A stretch of DNA of 59,685 bases from positions 1 to 59,685 of the forward strand of contig JAUCBJ010006197.1 in the NCBI GenBank assembly GCA_032718475.1. Reading direction: 5' to 3'. The stretch is from Nemertoderma westbladi. Taxonomy: Eukaryota > Xenacoelomorpha > Nemertodermatida > Nemertodermatidae. How positions within the stretch are numbered: the stretch's first letter is position 1; each line of letters starts with the position of its first letter. Positions 56,121-59,685 of the stretch are shown piece after piece. The notes under the pieces are model-generated. The model saw nothing but the letters and a program-made list of their open reading frames with translations. It was not told the origin of the DNA and made no database searches. Both the position numbers and the translations under genes were made by a program.

Positions 56121-57330
56121 CTATATCGCTGCGTATCTTTTATTAAAGGATTGAGCAACAAAATAAAAAGTACCAATTGAATATAAAAAATACGTGCGGT
56201 ATTACACGGGAAAAAATGTAGAACACATTTTCCCATATTGTAATAAATAATTATACGCTTCCATTTAGGAGTTACACAAACCAATACATTATGGTAGCTA
56301 GTGTTTTAGACATGTCAGTCAACCTAGTATTTTCGTAACTATCTCCGTTCGCATCCCTCGTCTCGTCTCCAAATCTTTTGTATATAGTAGGCCTAATACC
56401 GGTATCTAGAATTTGTAACCTTTTGTATAAAAAAATGTTCCAAAACATGTTAGCTACCTTATTTTGAAAAAATTAATGTTCTTGAACAAAAATTTTTGTT
56501 CTAGAACATTTTTTTAGAGAAGGGTCTGGTTTTTATTCTACGTGTACCTTAAAAGCAAGGGGTCGTTTTAAAAGTGTTTTAAATCAAATTAAAAAAATAT
56601 TTTTTCGTAATTATACAAAACATATAATATTAAATTATTACCGGTAGGTTATAACAATTATTTATTTCTTCGGAATAAAGGTAAACATTACATTTACACG
56701 TTACATTTACATTACATTTACACATTCTTCAACCTCATTTGTTGAGGTTGGGTGCAATCTTCGCCTGCGGGAAATCTTCACCCGCGTCCAATCTTTGCCC
56801 TATTAGGTGAAAGGAGCAGGTTACAGAGACGGCTTTTTCTAACCAATACAATAAATAATGTTGTTAACACGCATTTAGAAGGTGAAGGTTGCTCCTTGCG
56901 AATATTGGGCGCGGGCGAAGTTTGCTGCGTACCTTTGTTGGTACTGTTAGGAAGCTTACCATGCAAGCAAGGGTTACAAATATGAACAAAATCTGAATGT
57001 ATTTTTTGAAAGTTCGAAAGTTACATGGTTTTTCACCTGCATATGACTATTTTATCCTATTTAATAAATAGGCCTAGATAATCTGGAACACTTTGTTTAT
57101 GTCTGAATAGACACGATAGAGGTGTTTTATTGTTGCCAAACTACTTATAAGATAAACAAAAATTTTCCAGAATATGATGTACGGTATATTAGCAGGCCAC
57201 TTGAATTTGTAGAATCTAGAAAAAAAACAAGTTAAGCTAATTTCTAGTCCCTATTTTCTGCTTAAAAACGCTTAATAAACTTGTAATTAAATTACCATCG
57301 AATGAGTGCATTATAAGTTCCAACAAACGG
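56121..57330. other. Intergenic, nothing recognised
   Basis: Contains an ACATTTACATTACATTTACA run (56,690-56,725). No gene. Confidence 0.4.
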
Positions 57331-57367
57331 ACTACTAGGATCGGCATGCTGCATTGCAGCTGCATTT

Positions 57368-57985
57368 TTAAGAATGCTGTGCCGGCTTGTCAACAAAATT
57401 GCACCGCCACAACTCCCTATCACCCATGACATTTGCTAGATCATCCGCATCTTTAAGGCCAGTGTCCTTTAAGATGCGTCTCAAGAAAGTCATGGGCTGT
57501 CCACCATGCTTATTCACTCCATGAGGCTGCCAAAGTACAAGATTATGCACTGGCTGGTCCTCACGGCGAAAGCAATGTCCTGCAAAGCGGAGGCGGTTTT
57601 GTTCTAGTGTCAAGCTTGGGGGAACCAATGAGACACCTCCAATGTTATATAGTGTCTGGTTGGAGATGTGTGCATTGTACTTGACACAATGAACCCGGTG
57701 TAGCATTCTTGTGAATGTGCCATCCAGAGATTTGGTGTCCTCAGCAGTTAGAGCCCAGCATGGACTCCCATAGAGGAGTACTGGAACTACTGCTGCTCTA
57801 AATAATCGGACCTTAAGTTTCCGATTAATTCTCGGTGACTTCCAAATCCTGGAAAGCCTATTCAAGGCTGCCCATGCCTTTCCCTTACGTATTCGAAGGT
57901 CCTCACCTGACTTCCGGATCCATGATCCCAGGTAACAGAAGTCGTCCACATGCTCAAGCATACCATCCTTTGAGCTTATGCTCAT
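57368..57985 (-). pseudogene. LINE-A thumb and C-terminal domain, out of frame with the RT
   Basis: 205 residues: MSISSKDGMLEHVDDFCYLG, SWIRKSGEDLRIRKGKAWAA, VVPVLLYGSPCWALTAED, then SLTLEQNRLRFAGHCFRRED and LKDADDLANVMGDRELWR to VDKPAQHS. It is the most complete C-terminus of this family in the window and the reference for the truncated copies. It overlaps the end of the upstream frame by 4 bases. Confidence 0.85.
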
Positions 57986-59685
57986 CCGATCAGAGACTTG
58001 CTGAGGACTTTCAAAGTTAAAAGTACTCCTAAGTCATCAGCAAAGTCTAGATCAGTTAGGTACTTGGCAGGATTTCCTCGACTTCTGGAGCCAGTAGGTG
58101 GAGTTATCATCACCCCATCATCATTATGATGATCTAAGGACATGCGTAGAACATAGTCAACCACAATAATGAACAAGAATGGTGCAAGTGTGTCTCCTTG
58201 GAGGACGCCACATAACACTTCAAATGGTTCTGTGTCACCGTCAACAGTAGACACAAATGTTGTCGAACCATCGTATACTGATCTGATTGCTGCAATAATT
58301 TCATCAGGAATCCCATATAATGAAAGTATGCTGAACATACGTGAGCGAGAGACTGAATCAAAGGCCTTGAAGAAGTCAACAAAGATAACAGCCAGATGCC
58401 TGTCTTTCTTTTTTGATAATTCTTCAATTATCCTTCTAAGTGCCAAAATGGGCTCCATGGTCCCACGACCTTTACGGAACCCATTCTGATTTCCACGGAG
58501 CAGTCTCTCAATGGGATCCCTGATGCGATTTAATAGAATCCTATTGTATAGCTTTGCAGCAATCGAGATCAATGAGATTCCCCGAAAAGAACCATAGAGT
58601 GTTAGGTTGCCCTTCTTGGGAACTGGCACCAACTTATTTGTTTTCATTTCTTGTGGGACTCTTGTTGTTCGGTACATGTCTACTATGATGGGATAGATGA
58701 GCTTTAAACACTCAGGTATTTTAAAGACCTCAGGGGGAACACCATCTACTCCACTGGCACGATTGGTCTTAACGCTCTTTGCAGCAGCCTGCACTTCTGC
58801 AAAGGAGATATCGCCAATGGGAATATCTGGGAGTACAGACTCAGACACTTTTACTTCTATAAAGTTATCAGGCAATACCCTGTCATTATTGAGGAGCTTT
58901 TCAAAGTGGGCTTTCCAACCATTGAGGCGATCGGCTGGTGATTCAGCCTTAACCTTGGTGGTTGGTTGGCTTTTCCGCCCAGTAAGCAGATTGATTGATT
59001 TCCATGCCTGGGATGATTGCCTGCTGTCGTCAGCATCATTGATGGCATCAACCTGTTGGTTTATTAGCTCCTGTAGATTAACAGAGTACTGCCTGTTCAG
59101 GGACCTAGATGCAGCCTTAACTGTATTCTTGGCCGCTGTAGTCTGTTTGAGTCGGGACTCTTTCTGCGCCTTATGAAGGTCATTTCGGCACTTCTGAATT
59201 TTGTTGTCAGTCCAGGGGGCCCTTTTCCTGTTTCGAGGGTATACAGGAACTGTTTCTGCAGCTGCTAACTTAACTGCTTCTGTAAAGGCAGTATAGCCCT
59301 CACAGTGATCTGCCGCCTCAGAGGCAAGAGCCTCATACCTGTTGCTCAGCTGTAGTGTGAAGCTGGATCTCACACTTGGCTGTTGCAACAGAGAGGACCA
59401 GTCATGCCGCGGCAAGGCAGATTTCGTTGTTCTGCTAGCACGCAGACTAAGTCTTACCTTGGCCACAATAAGGCGGTGATCACTGGAGAAGGGTCGAAGT
59501 GTAAATGCATTACAGTCTTGTATAGAGCTCCTGTATTTCCTACGAAACAGAATATGGTCTATCTGGGACTTGTGACCACTGGGTCCACTATGAGTCCATA
59601 GCTTTCCAGTTCGCTTCTTGAACTGGGTTCCAGCCGAAAACAATCCATTTCCAGAGATAAAATCCTGAAGATGGACAGAATTTCG
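57982..59685 (-). CDS. LINE-A endonuclease/reverse transcriptase, 5' part (partial, truncated by frameshift)
   Basis: 567 residues are visible, entering from beyond the window with no start codon. About residues 1-85 are the end of the apurinic-type endonuclease: GHKSQIDHILFRRKYRSS and the catalytic SSDHR near 68. A basic linker (KAASRSLNRQYSVNLQEL, then GWKAHFEKLLNND) follows. The RT has ASGVDGVPPEVFK, FRGISLISIAAKLYNRIL, RGNQNGFRKGRGTMEPI, motif A VIFVDFFKAFDSVSR, motif B LCGVLQGDTLAPFLF and motif C LDFADDLGVL near the end. It then leaves frame into TLKVLSKSLIG and stops. Catalytic aspartates are intact; the thumb is in another frame. Confidence 0.88.
   Translation of the reverse strand, partial: RNSVHLQDFISGNGLFSAGTQFKKRTGKLWTHSGPSGHKSQIDHILFRRKYRSSIQDCNAFTLRPFSSDHRLIVAKVRLSLRASRTTKSALPRHDWSSLLQQPSVRSSFTLQLSNRYEALASEAADHCEGYTAFTEAVKLAAAETVPVYPRNRKRAPWTDNKIQKCRNDLHKAQKESRLKQTTAAKNTVKAASRSLNRQYSVNLQELINQQVDAINDADDSRQSSQAWKSINLLTGRKSQPTTKVKAESPADRLNGWKAHFEKLLNNDRVLPDNFIEVKVSESVLPDIPIGDISFAEVQAAAKSVKTNRASGVDGVPPEVFKIPECLKLIYPIIVDMYRTTRVPQEMKTNKLVPVPKKGNLTLYGSFRGISLISIAAKLYNRILLNRIRDPIERLLRGNQNGFRKGRGTMEPILALRRIIEELSKKKDRHLAVIFVDFFKAFDSVSRSRMFSILSLYGIPDEIIAAIRSVYDGSTTFVSTVDGDTEPFEVLCGVLQGDTLAPFLFIIVVDYVLRMSLDHHNDDGVMITPPTGSRSRGNPAKYLTDLDFADDLGVLLTLKVLSKSLIG

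Larger units (their letters stand above)
57331..59685 (-). mobile_element. LINE-A copy 8: longest copy, runs off the right edge
   Basis: From the triplet tail (ACTACTAGG at 57,331) through the short UTR, the C-terminal domain, RT and the end of the endonuclease domain, open to the window edge. Relative to 2187-3245, about 100 bp are missing around 58,020, shifting the frame. The roughly 35-bp UTR and microsatellite-like tail are RTE hallmarks; the clade label is tentative. Confidence 0.88.

Noticed and set aside
56752-56985. 77-aa ORF
   Set aside because: No homology recognised, no promoter or splice context, and an overlapping antisense ORF of similar length; looks like chance.

Overview
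The window is non-coding-rich, AT-rich nuclear DNA of an animal, most likely a marine invertebrate deuterostome (echinoderm-like). I infer this from two metazoan genes, the mix of LINE and DNA-transposon families, and the very frequent palindromes TAGGCCTA and TACCGGTA. The species cannot be fixed from sequence alone. Only two host genes are recognisable. The last coding exon of MYCBP (c-Myc binding protein) lies at the left edge on the + strand. An intact, apparently single-exon NHP2 (H/ACA snoRNP protein) lies at 8204-8722.

Almost everything else is repeats. (1) At least eight copies of one LINE family (here LINE-A, RTE-like, short 3' UTR, TAG-triplet tail) lie at about 2.2, 5.0, 13.8, 28.9, 31.5, 35.3, 39.5 and 57.3-59.7 kb. 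Five have visible target-site duplications, and the last carries most of a reverse-transcriptase ORF and runs off the right edge. A second LINE (LINE-B, 5.3-7.45 kb) keeps its RT ORF with one in-frame stop. It sits with a LINE-A fragment between the arms of a long inverted-repeat element (4.43-7.83 kb). Fossil LINE 3' ends occur at 14.3-15.25, 32.0-32.5 and 52.0-52.3 kb, and a short possible Penelope-like piece at 30.1 kb. (2) Tandem arrays include a 15-bp repeat (9.7-10.5 kb), 38-bp (15.6-17.0 kb), a 5.8-kb 34-bp satellite with higher-order structure (18.0-23.8 kb), 21-bp (27.7-28.3 kb), 41-bp (33.8-34.4 kb), 38-bp G-rich (37.5-37.7 kb), and a 146/292-bp dimeric satellite (52.7-54.0 kb) whose alternate monomers carry a CTCF-like core. 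(3) DNA transposons and foldbacks are scattered throughout.

The most notable structure is a pair of elements at 45.58-47.31 kb and 49.49-51.56 kb. Their terminal inverted repeats are themselves short tandem arrays (15-bp and about 21-bp units). Both have GGTTCC/GGTAA-like ends and 8-10 bp target-site duplications. The first holds a decayed Mutator-like (MULE) transposase. The second has been invaded by a TA-flanked element with perfect 25-bp inverted ends. I read them as members of one MULE-like group with minisatellite termini.

No CRISPR, tRNA, rRNA or operon-type features were seen. Assignments to transposon superfamilies rest on recognised protein motifs, ends and target-site duplications, not on database searches.
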